Shown: piece after piece, positions 35,401-46,575 of the stretch | How positions within the stretch are numbered: position 1 is the first letter of the stretch | How the letters are laid out: every line of letters starts with the position of its first letter | Source: Ophioceras dolichostomum | Taxonomy: Eukaryota; Ascomycota; Sordariomycetes; Magnaporthales; Ophioceraceae | DNA length: 64,000 nt | Assembly: GCA_003049485.1 (NCBI GenBank) | Contig: PYST01000050.1 | Location: 99,957 to 163,956, forward strand | Direction: 5' to 3' | Notes under the pieces: generated by a model | What the model was told of the DNA's origin: nothing | The model's input: only the letters and a program-made list of their open reading frames with translations | Databases searched by the model: none | Made by a program: the position numbers and the translations under genes

Positions 35401-37837
35401 TCATAGCCCCGCCACAACCGCAGCCAGCACCATCCCCAACCCGTCGATCCCCGAGTGCCAGCGGTCAAGCGCCTCCTCGTTCGCAGGCCCACCAGCGAGC
35501 TTCGCGATGGCGAGGTCCGCGACGGACTCCAGCTGAGGAGGGAGGATGACGTCGTTGATGCTACCGTTGCCGTCGGCGCTACTCCCTCCGCTTCCACCAA
35601 GCCCGCCGCAGGTCCTGTTGCTGCTGCTGTTGTTTGCGGCCTCGACTCTGGACGCGTCGAACTCCCTCTCCCAGTCCCGCGCGGTCCTGGCCTCCCACAT
35701 GGCCTTGTTGCTCGGGAGGAGGACGAGGTGCGGGTTCTTCATCAGGGCACAGTGCTCGGAGCCCACGACGTAGGAGATGAAGAAGCAGGTGACGAGGATT
35801 CTGGGGGTGGAGAAGCAGTTGGATGTTAGACTGTCTGTTATCATCATCACTTTTCTACCAACGCAGGTTGGCTAGGTTGGTAGATAGGTACTGGTAGGGG
35901 CTTACCGCCGGCGAGTCTCTTCAAAGATCCATCCCGTCCAGTTTTCGCGAGATAGCCTTGTATTTTCCGTGATTGTTTTCTCGGCGATTATTGTGGCGAG
36001 GTTCTGGAATTTAGAACAGCTAGCTGGTTCAGCGATCCGGTTATGGTAGAAGAAAAGTGGTCGGAAGTCGATAAAAAAAATCCGCGAGGATGAATAACTG
36101 GTCCTCCTATCGTTAAGGGGGCTCTCACCTTGGTGGTTTCCAGAAGAGCGCGATGGGTAATGAAGTACTCGTAGCCGAGGTCGATCATCCGCATGATTGT
36201 GTAGATGATCATGCTTTGGAGAGCGGCAAGCGCTTCTCCATGGGAGAATTGGGACATCTGGGAAGGATCGAGTTAGTTAATGCTCAGGTCGGGGCCTCAA
36301 TACAAGATCGCAGGGCAATATTGTGAGCGATGAAGTAGGAGCATAAGAGGGGTTCGTAGGGGGAAGATGGGACGAGGAGAGGGCGAGGGAACGTCGGTCG
36401 GGGATAGACGTGGACTCACTTGTGCTTCGATTCTGCAATGCTCCGCGTCGATAGTCCCGTGGACGAATTCCAGAGAGTTTTCGGTCCGTGAAGCGAACAG
36501 CCGAGCGATGTTGATGCAGACCTCCAGGGTCCTCAGTGGTGCGAAAACCTTCGTGGACGAGAGTGGCTCTAAGCTGTCGCTGCCGCCGCCGTCCGACCTC
36601 CAAGTAGGCGTATTGGGCGAGTGGATTCCGCATCCGACTGGGTGGATGAAGGGTGGTAGGTTGTCCGGCCGCAGCATCATGCGTGGGTACGCCCGGACGG
36701 CGGAGATGATAAGCTGCTGTAGCCCACGAGGGATGCGCTTGCGGAAGAGCGGCGATGTCGACGAAGGGGACGGTGCTGGTGCCCTGTTGGGCTGGTGGGT
36801 GAGGGTGTGAAGCAGTCCCGGAGTAAGTGATGACGGTGGTGTGAGGTAGGCAAGGATGGCCGCGTGCTTGTTGCGGTGCTGCTGCTTTGGGGAAGGCGGA
36901 GAAGGAGGTGGAGAGTTCAAGTGGTAGTTGAGCCGTTCGCTAGCGGATGCCTCCTGGGCCGCGAGGTCCTCGAGCAGAAGGGTGCTGCTTTCGACCGACC
37001 TGTGGCTTTCAGGAATCGGAGGAGAGACGGCCGAGTTCATGGTCGCGAAATACGCGAAGGCATCGAAGTCGAGGCCTTCGAAGACACTCTGATGCTGCAG
37101 GTCGAGCCCCGAGCCAGCTACTGATGAATCGCCAGCCGAAAGAAAATGTCGGGAGAGCATAAGATCGGTGGCGATCGCTCCTCCGAAGCAGCCCGTAGCC
37201 GACCCCTCACCGCCTCTGTCGACCAGGGGAGCCAGGTTCAGAGGGGCACCTGTACATATAGGTGATGAGTTCGAGGCTGATGTGGGAACAGGGCCAGAAG
37301 AGCCCGCTACCAAACTCAGCGCAGTGGTGCTGTCGTTCTCGGTAGCGAGAGCGTTTCGAGGAGCATGTGAGTGGGGCATCGGCGAGACGCCGGTGGCCGC
37401 CTTGTCGTAGAGACATGACAGGTTCTTTGCAGAGCATCGGGAGCAGGGCGACTGGAAGTCGCACTTGCTCTTACTCCTAGAGCAGGACTGGCAGGCCCTT
37501 GCGCGTCGGACGGGGCCTTTCTTGGCAGCGCGTCTCCGGCAATATTGCACGTGGCGGGTGTGGGACGTCTCTGCGACGCCGTGTCAGAACTGAGATGAGT
37601 ACATGGATGGTGTTGTGGAACGGAAAAGTGTACGCGGGTGCGGGCGCGGGTGCGGATGGGTGGTGAGGTCCGCGGACAATCAGGGGCTGCGAAGCGAAGC
37701 GATGTGGAGTTGGAGTAGGTGTGGGACGATGAACGGCACGAACCTTGACTGAATGGCTTCCCGCACACCGGACATAGCAGCAACGCGCCGTCGACGGCGC
37801 TAGCCGAGCCGGGAGGGCTGTTGTCCTCCAGCAACAT
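35401..37837 (-). CDS. Transcription factor with C2HC finger plus Zn(II)2Cys6 cluster
   Basis: Five exons on the minus strand: 37837-37744, 37570-36420, 36257-36129, 36003-35906 and 35854-35401, all in phase, giving 641 residues. The N-terminus carries a C2H2-like finger with Cys as last ligand (Cys22, Cys25, His38, Cys42), split by intron 1. A fungal Zn2Cys6 cluster follows (Cys58, 61, 68, 74, 77, 84) after a basic linker. The middle homology region contains FAPLRTLEVCINIARLF and MIIYTIMRMIDLG. The C-terminus has NWTGWIFEETRRR and KAMWEARTARDWEREF, typical of this regulator subfamily. It should act in the nucleus as a sequence-specific regulator. Targets are unknown; neighbouring genes (MDR reductase, CBM9-like protein) are candidates by position only. 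Intron 4 is just 51 nt and carries ACCTA-type repeats. Confidence 0.9.
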
Positions 37838-38513
37838 GATGAAGACAGGTGGGATGAGAGGGCCTTCACTTCGGATCCTTCGGCGGTCTGCTCGGGGTTG
37901 AAGTCTTGGAACGTGGCTAAAAAAATTCGCTACTGGAAGAGAGTATACCGTCGTAACTTCACTTACTTTGTGTTGTCGCAATTGTTAGATCGCAGGAGCA
38001 GTCATGGAGGGTTGTGGTGGAAGAAAAAAAGCGTTCATTGATGGCTGATGTTTGACAGCATCCCTCACTCGCCGGACTTTCGGAGCCTGCGCCGGAGTCA
38101 GCAGCAACCCTAACCCTGCAAACCGCCCATCAGCTCGCTGGCCCGCTTGTATTATTAATTGCTAGTACTTGGTTCCGCAAACGTGATACTAGAGGCTGAA
38201 TGCAAGTACACATGGTTTTTGGGATCGCGACAACAATGAATGGATGGAAATTTTTATTATTTTTTTGTTGCTTTTTTTTGGCTTCAGGGGAAGAAGTTAG
38301 CGGAGTGCAGGATGACTCCAGGATGGCTTCTCGCCTTGGTCTCCTGCTCGTGATCAAGTTGAAGAGCTATCTATCTACGACCAAGTGAGTGTGGCCGCCC
38401 CTGCTTTGTTCCGCCTCCCTGCCTAGACTCCGGCTATAACAGCTGAATATTGAATACCTATCCAACTCGGTATGCTTGGCTGGATGACTCCAAGCAGATG
38501 TCGTGAAAATAAC
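37838..38513. other. Intergenic, no gene seen
   Basis: Upstream region of the transcription factor gene and 3' flank of the CBM9-like gene. A T-rich run lies near 38251-38280. Nothing else recognised. Confidence 0.55.
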
Positions 38514-39236
38514 CTAAATAAACTTCACTCGACCGAAGAAAGGCGTCTTATGGAAGCTCGCCTCATCAGGCGGGCTCCACGCGCCGAGCAGCTGGGCCGG
38601 GAAAGACGTCTCGTTGGTGACGGTGCGGAAGAAGTTCATGCGCCACTCCGTGCCGCAGGCCTTGCCGTCGTCGACGTTGAACAGGCCCAGCGGGATCTTG
38701 GCCTTGGAGATCCAGGTCTTAGCCTTGACGTCGGTGGTTGTCGTGCTCACGAGGCCGTCGACGATGGGCGTCTGCAGGAACATGGCGTCCATGGGGCGGT
38801 CGGTGGCCCGCACCTTGGACGGGTTGAAGATGAAGGCGTTGAAGGTCACGTTGGCCGGGCTGACCTCGAACTCGAGATAGGTGGCCGGGTCGTTGGTGCC
38901 CTTGGCGATGAAGGCCTCCATGACCTCGTAGGCCCAGATCGGGTCGTTGGTGGTGTGCGACGCATTGTAGAAGAAGGCCTCCTCCTCGAGCGCCGCGAAC
39001 GTGATCTCGATCGCAGTGTCGGAGTAGCAGAGCGAGACCTTGGTGGTGGGGAAGGGGTCGAGGCTCGGCACCGACTTAGAGTAGGTCACCGTGCCGACGC
39101 TAGGGCAGGCCGGGACCTTCAGGCTCGGGACGGAATGAGTGGGGGTGGGTCGCTCCTCGACGACCGCCGGGACGGCCAGGACGGGCGCGAGGAGGCAGGC
39201 CGCCACGGCGGCGACGGAGATGGGTCCGATGCGCAT
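38514..39236 (-). CDS. Secreted CBM9-like domain protein
   Basis: A 240-residue single-exon protein. Residues 1-21 are a signal peptide (MRIGPISVAAVAACLLAPVLA), then a short Pro/Thr linker and one domain from about residue 40 to the end. The conserved core includes ALEEEAFFYNASHTTNDPIW, YLEFEVSPANVTFNAFIFNP, AKIPLGLF and WRMNFFRT, and the chain ends with the family-typical AWSPPDEASFHKTPFFGRVKFI. That matches the family-9 carbohydrate-binding-like fold of fungal secreted proteins. It probably binds glycans outside the cell or in the wall; no catalytic domain is attached. N-glycosylation sites (NAS, NVT, NET) fit secretion. No enzyme activity is implied. Confidence 0.8.
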   Translation of the reverse strand: MRIGPISVAAVAACLLAPVLAVPAVVEERPTPTHSVPSLKVPACPSVGTVTYSKSVPSLDPFPTTKVSLCYSDTAIEITFAALEEEAFFYNASHTTNDPIWAYEVMEAFIAKGTNDPATYLEFEVSPANVTFNAFIFNPSKVRATDRPMDAMFLQTPIVDGLVSTTTTDVKAKTWISKAKIPLGLFNVDDGKACGTEWRMNFFRTVTNETSFPAQLLGAWSPPDEASFHKTPFFGRVKFI

Positions 39237-41492
39237 TGTGTTGCTCGCGGGGCAGCCGGGACTGGTTTTGACTCTTGAGATATCCTGGAGGCCGTGTCAG
39301 GTTGGCAATTTCCGTTTATCGAGGGGGCGAGAGGAAGACTGGCGGTGGATGGATGTGGAAGTCGAGAACGCAGGTAGGAAGCATCTGAAGAATGCTTCTT
39401 ATGTTTTTATAGGTCTATCTCGACTTTGGAGGACGCCAAGAGGCCAAGATTTACTCCCTCCATGATTTCATTTAACTGCAGGTAGGCTGGTGCCTGTCCC
39501 TTGCTTATGCTGCCCATGTATTTGCTTGGCTGGTCCAGTCACCTGGGTAGTGGGTCTCAGGGACTATGAACGAGGGCGCATGTGAAGAATGTGGTGAATC
39601 CTGGCGAAGGAGGGTGGGGTGATACCGTAAATCCGGCGACCCCTGGAGCACTCACGTCAACCGTTCCGGGAAAGGATCAATGCTTTTGTCTTGAGTGGTG
39701 GGCTTTTGTTCCTAGTTCAGATGCTGGCTGAAAGGTGACGTTGCAAACATTTGCAGCTACCCTTTCCAGCATGCTAGCTTATTCCCCGCCATTTCAATGG
39801 CGGGAAGAATGCTTGTCGCTCATATCGTTGTGTCGTGTGGTGGGCAAAGATTTGGGAGGGATCTCCACCCAAAGTGAGGGGGCAATGAGGAGAAGGTCCG
39901 AGACGGGAGGGAGGGATGGCCAGGGAGGATTTGCCATTGCAACGTGCCACGACCCACGGGAGAGCCTGTTGCCTGTGCTCGGAACCTGGATGTGCACCGG
40001 AACATCTCTCCTCTTCTGCTCATTATCTGCGACCTCGCCTCTTCGGTGCAGCGCTTTTCTCACCGAACAAACGGCACGCCAGGCCCAAAAACCAGGACTT
40101 CTGGCCGGTGATTGATGTGAGTGCACATCCTCCTTCATGCCAACAATCATCATCAGCACCCGCCCGGTCCGAAAGGCTGCAGAGAGAAGACATGAGCTTT
40201 TGACCCCTGCATCACTCCCTTCCCGCAATAATAAAAAAGTCTCGGTCCGCCACCCCTCTCGGTTCATTTATCTATCACTCCCTTTAAGCGGCTTCCCGTT
40301 GTGTTAATAAGGCACCAACGGCGAATATCCCTTCCCGTTAACCCTTCCCGATCTGCATATGCCAGCCAGAATGAGCCCAGCGGTCGGTAACAAAATCCGC
40401 TCGCTTGCGTCGTCCGGATTCACTAATGCCATGTTCATAACTATGACTGCCGAATTCGGTCATCGTCAGATGACGGGGTCTGTCATCTGAGGACTGTCAT
40501 TAAGAGGCTGGAGGTGACTCTTTCGACCACATCGTCATGCCTTCCTTTGCAGCGAAGCTCCCGGAGCACACCGCTCATTCCGACCGGAGAAGGCCGCACG
40601 CTCCTCAACGCCAGAAACCGTCTCGTTTGGCCAACGCCTGCGTACGCTCTTACGTTTTCATTAGGAACGGGTCCCTCCGCAAGCTACGTAGGTAGTAATG
40701 TGTTGGGATATAGTCACGGAAGAGAGATCACGGGCCTGCATAAGACCAATCGAAGACTTAGAAGTTACCAATCTGCGCCAGCCGGTTGAGCCTCCCCCAG
40801 ACATCTCGGCATCTACCGAAGCTATAACACAGCGAGAGAACAGTGAGCTATGTTGCAGGGATACCCTTGTTTCCAGGTGTTAAAGGACTATGGATGTGAC
40901 ATGGTTAGCTGTAGGTAGTTAGGTACATGGAGTGGTACTCAGCCCGCTGAACAGGAAGACCATCCATGAACCACAGGGCGTGGGTGAAGTTAAGCTACGA
41001 GTAGGTGGTACTAGGTACTACTACGACGCGACAATCTGCCGGCGAGCGTCCAAGCCAATCCAGCAACACCCTAGTAGACACACCTGAGGCAACTGACCAA
41101 CGGCACCTCGGCCGATCACCCTGCGTACAGATGATGGTTGACGATCAAATAACTCGGTTTCAACTTCCTGTGCTAGCCGTACGAGGACTCCACGGCAGAT
41201 AGCACTTGGGAAATCGGAACGGTAATCTGGAAAGGTTGCTAGATCAGGAGAATCGTTACTAGCTCGCACGCTCAGGAGGAGCTAGGGAAATATATTGAAC
41301 AATGAATACTACCAAAACGTCAAGATGAGGCTGGTATGATCCTGCATCATGCGCCCACTCGACCATCCATAACATGTGTAGTTGGGTGAGCCTGGGCCCG
41401 CTCCTTCTTGCATAGCTCTAAGAGCTTCTGCATATCCGGCAACGGCTGACCTAAGAGGTCGACTTCGTCTTCTCCTTCGCAGTCTCCTCCTC
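39237..41492. other. 2.2 kb gene-free stretch
   Basis: No convincing frame. Contains two inverted repeats at 40443-40490 (listed) and AGGTAG/AGGTAC motif variants near 40910-40930 and 41000-41020. Confidence 0.55.
40443..40490. repeat. Pair of adjacent inverted repeats
   Basis: The first is ATGAC-TG-CCGAATTCGG-TCAT (40443-40463), symmetric apart from a two-base insertion. The second is a 9-base-arm hairpin, TCAGATGAC and GTCATCTGA around a 7-base loop (40466-40490). GTCAT/ATGAC recurs in both. Could be a regulator site or the remnant of a small inverted-repeat element. Confidence 0.45.
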
Positions 41493-41933
41493 TTACTTCT
41501 CTTTGAGCAAGCCCAACGCCCTGTCCTTCTCCTCCCGCTTCCTGATCTTCTCCATTCTGCAAGCATGTGTCATCATCGTCTCGGAGACCCAGTATTCCGC
41601 CGCGTCTTTCATCTGCCTGCGGTATGCGCCTCCCCGGGCGAAGTGCGAAACCGAGCGATCCATCGAATCCGGGTAGATGTAGCTGAGGTTAGTTGCCCAG
41701 TTCGTGCTGCGGCACGACACCACCGGACAGAGGACGGACTCCTTCGGGAACGGGATCAGTGTTGACTTTTCGCAGGTGAACCCGTGGCTATTCTTGACTA
41801 AGTAGAGGCACCGTATGGACACCTTCGCCGGATATCCCCGCGCGATCAGCTCGGCCGAGTCGAGCCCTTGACAGTCGGAGGAACTTGTCTTGCCGCCGCA
41901 TTCGTAGATCACGTCTACGGGAAGGTAGCACAT
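41493..41933 (-). CDS. Small Cys-containing fungal protein (MCY-type)
   Basis: A 146-residue single-exon frame starting MCYLPVDVIYECGGKTSSSDC. Eight cysteines are visible in the body of the protein, several in the middle (RCLY, FTCEK, LCPVVSC). The C-terminal third is a charged helix (MEKIRKREEKDRALGLLKEK). No signal peptide or membrane span. The opening matches the pattern M-C-Y-x-P-x4-Y-x-C-G-x2-T also found in the decayed gene at 8620. Members of this group are common, mostly uncharacterised fungal proteins; the Cys pairs could bind zinc. After the stop, a shifted frame (about 41455-41347) stays protein-like (DEVDLLGQPLPDMQKLLELC), so the true C-terminus may be longer or the gene may carry a frameshift. 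Function unknown. Confidence 0.55.
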   Translation of the reverse strand: MCYLPVDVIYECGGKTSSSDCQGLDSAELIARGYPAKVSIRCLYLVKNSHGFTCEKSTLIPFPKESVLCPVVSCRSTNWATNLSYIYPDSMDRSVSHFARGGAYRRQMKDAAEYWVSETMMTHACRMEKIRKREEKDRALGLLKEK

Positions 41934-42839
41934 TGTGGATCCTACTTGATGTTGCTTGGGATAGTTGGAATTCGGGGCTCGAAGCGACGTATCAAATCGG
42001 ATGGCGGCCGTATCCCTTCTCTTTGCTCTTTGGTGTGTTCTCGGCTTCGTACTGTAGGTGGTGTTGTCTAGATTCATATGTAGGGAGAAGGTGGTGCAGG
42101 ATTAAGACGTCGGAACGAGATTGATGTTCTGCAGACACTGCCTTAGGCTCGGTCATGCCCTAAAGGTAAAGTGATAGGAGTCCCCCGTAGGTAGGCTTCT
42201 ATGAATGCGCTAGGGCGAACGGTCAGTCGCAATCACTGAAGTCGCTTAGGGCAAAGAAATACGCCCGTTGACCATCACCGACGTCGGGCGACCTACTAAC
42301 AAAGAGGAGCCGGAAGCGATACAGTCTGCGGAAGGATGATACACAAAGAGCTCCCAACCGTGATTTACATCGGACTGACAAGGTAGTAGCCCAACCACAA
42401 AGACGGCTTGACTAGCTTAATTAGGAGGCAGACGCGAGTGTCAGGAGCTTTGTTCCTGCCGATCAGTCGAAGGCAGACCCGGAAACCGGGGTCAAGATAA
42501 GTAGCAGTCTGCAAGGAGGGCAAAGAAATCCTAGTTTCTCGCCGGACGCAACGGTCTTCGGCTCGATCCTGCTACCGCTTTTGATACCGGTTGGAATGAC
42601 ACAGGGCACCACAAATGACTCGGCTTGAGTTCCAACGCCTTACACGGCTCACGCACAAACGGCCTTTGTCGTGGAACCCAGATTGTGGTCACAGTCCTTC
42701 GAGCCAGGATGAGTAATAAAGAATGAGGCGTTTGTTCACACTCATGACTGGGGAGAGCCATAATAACCAAATACAAAGGAGTGATCCGACAATGATTCCA
42801 TGACGGGAGCCGCCGCATGTCACTCTGGCCCGATGGTAC
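41934..42839. other. Intergenic, no gene seen
   Basis: Upstream region of the small Cys-containing gene and 3' flank of the AA9 gene. One GTAGGTAGG variant of the dispersed motif near 42187. Nothing else recognised. Confidence 0.5.
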
Positions 42840-43762
42840 TCAGCTTGCCCCCCATACCCCTGGTCCCGGGGCAGTGTAACTCGTGGGTGGCGGTGAGTTC
42901 GGCCAGATGAGCCCCGGGTCGTTGGCACGATATGCCCCAGGGAAGGCAACCAAGGGGCCGGGGACACCCTCACCGCCACCAGTCACGTTGACCTGTGCGC
43001 ATGATATATAGAACTGCGCACCTCCCGGCCGCTGAGCCAAGTGAAGTGCGATGCTCTCGACGCGGACAAGGTAGAGCCCGTTCGGAATGTTCGAAGGGAT
43101 TTTGAAGCTGACTTGGTTCTTGTCTATGAGTGGCCGGAGAAGAAGAGTCAGTAAGTAGGTGGCCGAGGACGTTGAAACAATCATTTTCCTCGAGGTCCAA
43201 GCCGCCAGCCAAGCAATGAAGAGTGTGAGGGTGATAGAAAGGGGTCAGTCACGGTAAGCCGGCCAAGTCGCCTCGTTCCCACTCAGGGGCCTCCCAGCAC
43301 CCTGGACAGCTCCGATCGACCCGGACTTGAACCACACGTTCCCCGCCGCCTCCCAAGTGTTGACATCCGCACCGGCCGGGACCTTTGCCATGTAAAACTG
43401 GCACGGCCCAAAGTGCATAATGCCGGACGAAGCCACAAACCCCAGCTCGGTACCGGCCTGCACCGTCGCAGTCGAGCGGCCCGGGCTGCCCTGGAAGCAT
43501 CGCATGTCCGGGCTGTTCACGTCTGAAACACCGCCATTATCGCGTGAGTTCGTGGTCTTCGTTCGACGGACTGACACCCAGTCGGCGGATTCGGGCTTGC
43601 CGTCAATAACCAGACGCGGGAATTTGTCTGCGCGAGCAAGTCATCATCAGTACCTGCAGTTTGATGATGGAACGAGGATACGTTTTTTTAGCAAGACCTA
43701 CAGTGGGCATGGACCAGACTGGCCGCCCAGCTCAGACACAGAAGTAGAGTCAAGCGTATCAT
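42840..43762 (-). CDS. AA9 lytic polysaccharide monooxygenase
   Basis: Exons 43762-43702, 43627-43253 and 43123-42840, in phase, giving 239 residues. The signal peptide ends LVHA, leaving His at residue 20 as the mature N-terminus (HYKFPRLVIDG), the first copper ligand of the histidine brace. The second brace His lies in IMHFGPCQFYMAK. The C-terminal half carries LYLVRVESIALHLAQ, then AQFYISCAQVNV with the conserved Gln and axial Tyr, and ends in FPGAYRANDPGLIW and PGPGVW. The enzyme is secreted and uses copper with O2 or H2O2 to cleave cellulose or related beta-glucans oxidatively. No carbohydrate-binding module is attached. The intron-1 donor interrupts the codon just after the catalytic His. 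Regioselectivity cannot be read from sequence. Confidence 0.93.
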
Positions 43763-45683
43763 AGTATCGCCTTCGATCTTCCAGCTTTGTTGTTCTTGAA
43801 AAACTCCTCGAGATCCGGCTGTGTCTTGTGTCCGGACTTGGGGGTTGGTAAGCCTATGGGTCGCTTTGCTCAGTGGACATGTCTCCGATGTGAACCAACG
43901 GGCGCCGAGAATCCGGACTCTCCTGCCTTTTTCTACATCTCCTACACGGCTTTTTGAAGGCGTTGGGTAGCTGCCGGCAAACACATCTGCCACGAGGTGC
44001 GGAGATTTTATCCGCAATATCCTACACACATACACGCACGCACATATCCCGAGCACGCCACTGGACGACGGCTATTTAACCGGTAGTGGTGGTCGCTGGG
44101 TAGCTACACGGCCCAGTTACAACTGCCATTCCTTTATTAAGTGCTAATGTCGCCTGCTTGTTCTGTGCGTCTTCGCCGGGGCATCCCGTACTCGTCGGCG
44201 AGGAGGAACTCGGGCTGGTGCCGTCTCCCGAGGCTTTGTCCTGCTTCTCTCCCCACATTGCCATGTCCGGTATCTACCTGCCGCCCTCCTGTGCTGCGCC
44301 GTCTCGGATGCATGGGGATGGGAACTTCCCGTCATCACCGAGTGCTGACCGTGGTTCGGACGGGGTGCTGACTCGCATGGACCTGATTTTTAATCTTGTC
44401 GCCGCTGACGTCCCGCAGTTTCTTCGGTGAGCGGCCTGTAGTATCCCGACCGGATGCCCGTCAGTGTCACCGCCCGTTCGCTGTGTCGTGCTCTCTGCTG
44501 ACCCATCAATTCATCATCATCACAAGCCCAGCAAGAAAAACACGAACGACCCCGCCCCCGGCTCTTCAACCCGCTTTCCATGCCACTGCTTTCAGAAGAG
44601 AAAATGACCAGTCGATCGAAGGATTTATTATTAGGTCACTGAATGCAGCAAAGAATTCGGGCAAAATTCGTCCCAAAGTTAGCACTTAGAAAAAAATCGC
44701 ATACGGGAACTCGCCGCCGAGCCGGGTCCCGTTGCGTCGGGATGGGGATGGACGGGGGGGGAATAGACAGATAGACCCCCCCAAAAGGAACCAGTGAACC
44801 CCGGTTCCTCCTGCCTGCGTCTGCATATGCTGCTAATTTGCCCATCAAACCTGCATATTTCTGTTTGACGCCGAGCCGACTAGCGAGTAGCGACAACGCT
44901 TCTAAGCTCCACACCTCATGCGCTGTCCATGCGCGATGGACACACCGATTTCCTGCTGCGAGTCCCACCCCTTTTTATTTCTTGCCCTGCCCTCTCCCTC
45001 CTCCTTGCGCGCCTCTCTGAATCGGGAGACAACCCGCGCAGAGGTGCGGATAACACTGCGGGATATCCTGCGGGGTTGCACCCAATGAGACTTTACGAGC
45101 ATGTTCATGCCAACGTGCCCTTAACCTTTAACGATCAGACGCCTGCCGACGGCGGGGTGGGGGAACGGAGTTTGATAGGGGTTAAGGAGTGGGTGGTAAG
45201 TAGGGGAGGCAGGCAGGCAGGCAGAGACTGAGCCGCACACCCGCGTGCTTTGACGACTCGGCCCCGTCGGGTGTGGCGCCTTCGGTTCTGCTTCTTTGGG
45301 TCAGGAGCACAGTGATGGAACTTCCTTCCCTCATAATTCCAATTTAGTGATTTGTTTTGTGCGTGCTCGTGGAATCTTCGTGGAAGGATTTTATGCTAGC
45401 TGATCGCCACATCGTTTCTTCTTTATACTACCTACCTAGACAGGATACTGTTATATAGAAGCCACCACGACGCAAGGCACTTTTATTTCCTGACCTAGAT
45501 CGCATCTTGGCATCACCTGAGTGCATGGTGCGCGGTTGGGCTGTCACATACCCGCCCGACCCTGCCGACCCCTTCTCGTCTTACCCTCCTTCCCTTCTCC
45601 CTACCCGATCAGCGGCAGCCCCGCGGCGGTAATGCGTGAACACTGCATCACCTGATGACCTCTTCCACAACCTCGGGGACGAG
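43763..45683. other. Intergenic between divergent AA9 gene and unknown gene
   Basis: About 1.9 kb with two promoters expected. An ACCTACCTAG copy of the dispersed motif occurs at 45430-45439. A short run of CAGG repeats lies near 45208-45224. No gene recognised. Confidence 0.5.
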
Positions 45684-46575
45684 ATGGCCGACGACGGGCG
45701 TGAGTCCTCCTCTACGGCAGCGGCAACGATCACACCGGAGTACCTCGAGGGGATAATAGCCAAGGGTCCCGACTACCACCCGATGCTGCCGCCAGACACA
45801 AAACGGGACGGCGCCGGTATAGCCATCTACACGGCCTCGATGCAGATCCCCGCGCCGAACGACGAGGGCGGCATCCTGCGGTTCCTGGGGCTGGACGATG
45901 CCACCATTACGCGCATCATAGGACAGCTACCGACCACCTTGGACCAACGTCCGCCGCCCGTCGGGGTCGTCGGCGGCTTCGGCAGCAGCGACTTCTCCTT
46001 CTCGTTCCCCCTGGCGGATAAGCTGAGGGATCTTTACCACGCACGAGAACATCTTGAGCAGACGCCCATAAGTCCACATACACACGGTTAGCTACACACT
46101 CCCCGCCAATTCATGCTACTACTCTGGGCAGCGCGGTGGACTGTTCCAATGCCTTCAGTCCTTCTCTCCCCGGCTCTCCGCCCTCGGAGCTTGCTTGATC
46201 AGACAAAGCAAGACTCACCAAGGCACACTATCTCACACCCACGACCACACTAACACTCACCCCCCTGACAACATCATATAATTAGAAACATACATCAACG
46301 GCGGCCTCGCCCAAGGCCTAAGACCCGAGTTCGCCGTCTTCTGCGGCATCCACGAAATCGACCTCCGCTTCCGCGGCTCTGGCCAGGGGGAGCGGTTCTT
46401 CCTCCCGATCTACAGCAAATCATTCCGCGAGCAGGCCGACGCCATCGTCAACAAGAACGCTCTGTTGCTGACCAGCCTCTGGCGCCAGAAACTCGCTGCC
46501 GAGCAAGGCGGCGGCGGTACTGGACGTTCAGGGGAGGGCAGCAGTAGCAGCATTGGCGTCGGTAGTTCGACCTAG
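45684..46575 (+). CDS. Unidentified 230-residue fungal protein
   Basis: Exons 45684-46086 and 46286-46575; the junction joins TPISPHTH to ETYINGGLAQGL in phase. I start at the Met of MADDGRESSSTAAATITPE; the frame is open upstream, so an extra 5' exon is possible. The chain has no signal peptide or membrane span. Its most protein-like segments are YLEGIIAKGPDYHPMLPPD, GILRFLGLDDATITRIIGQL and FAVFCGIHEIDLRFRGSG. The C-terminus is Gly/Ser-rich low complexity. The splice consensus and preserved phase support a real gene, but I recognise no family and assign no function. Confidence 0.6.

Noticed and set aside
22383..39236. Secondary-metabolite gene cluster built around laccase, reductase and regulator
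   Set aside because: No polyketide synthase, peptide synthetase, terpene cyclase or P450 is present in the window.
38472..39278. 268-residue plus-strand frame opposite the CBM9-like gene
   Set aside because: Lacks any motif and mirrors the secreted protein, which has a clear signal peptide and family ending.
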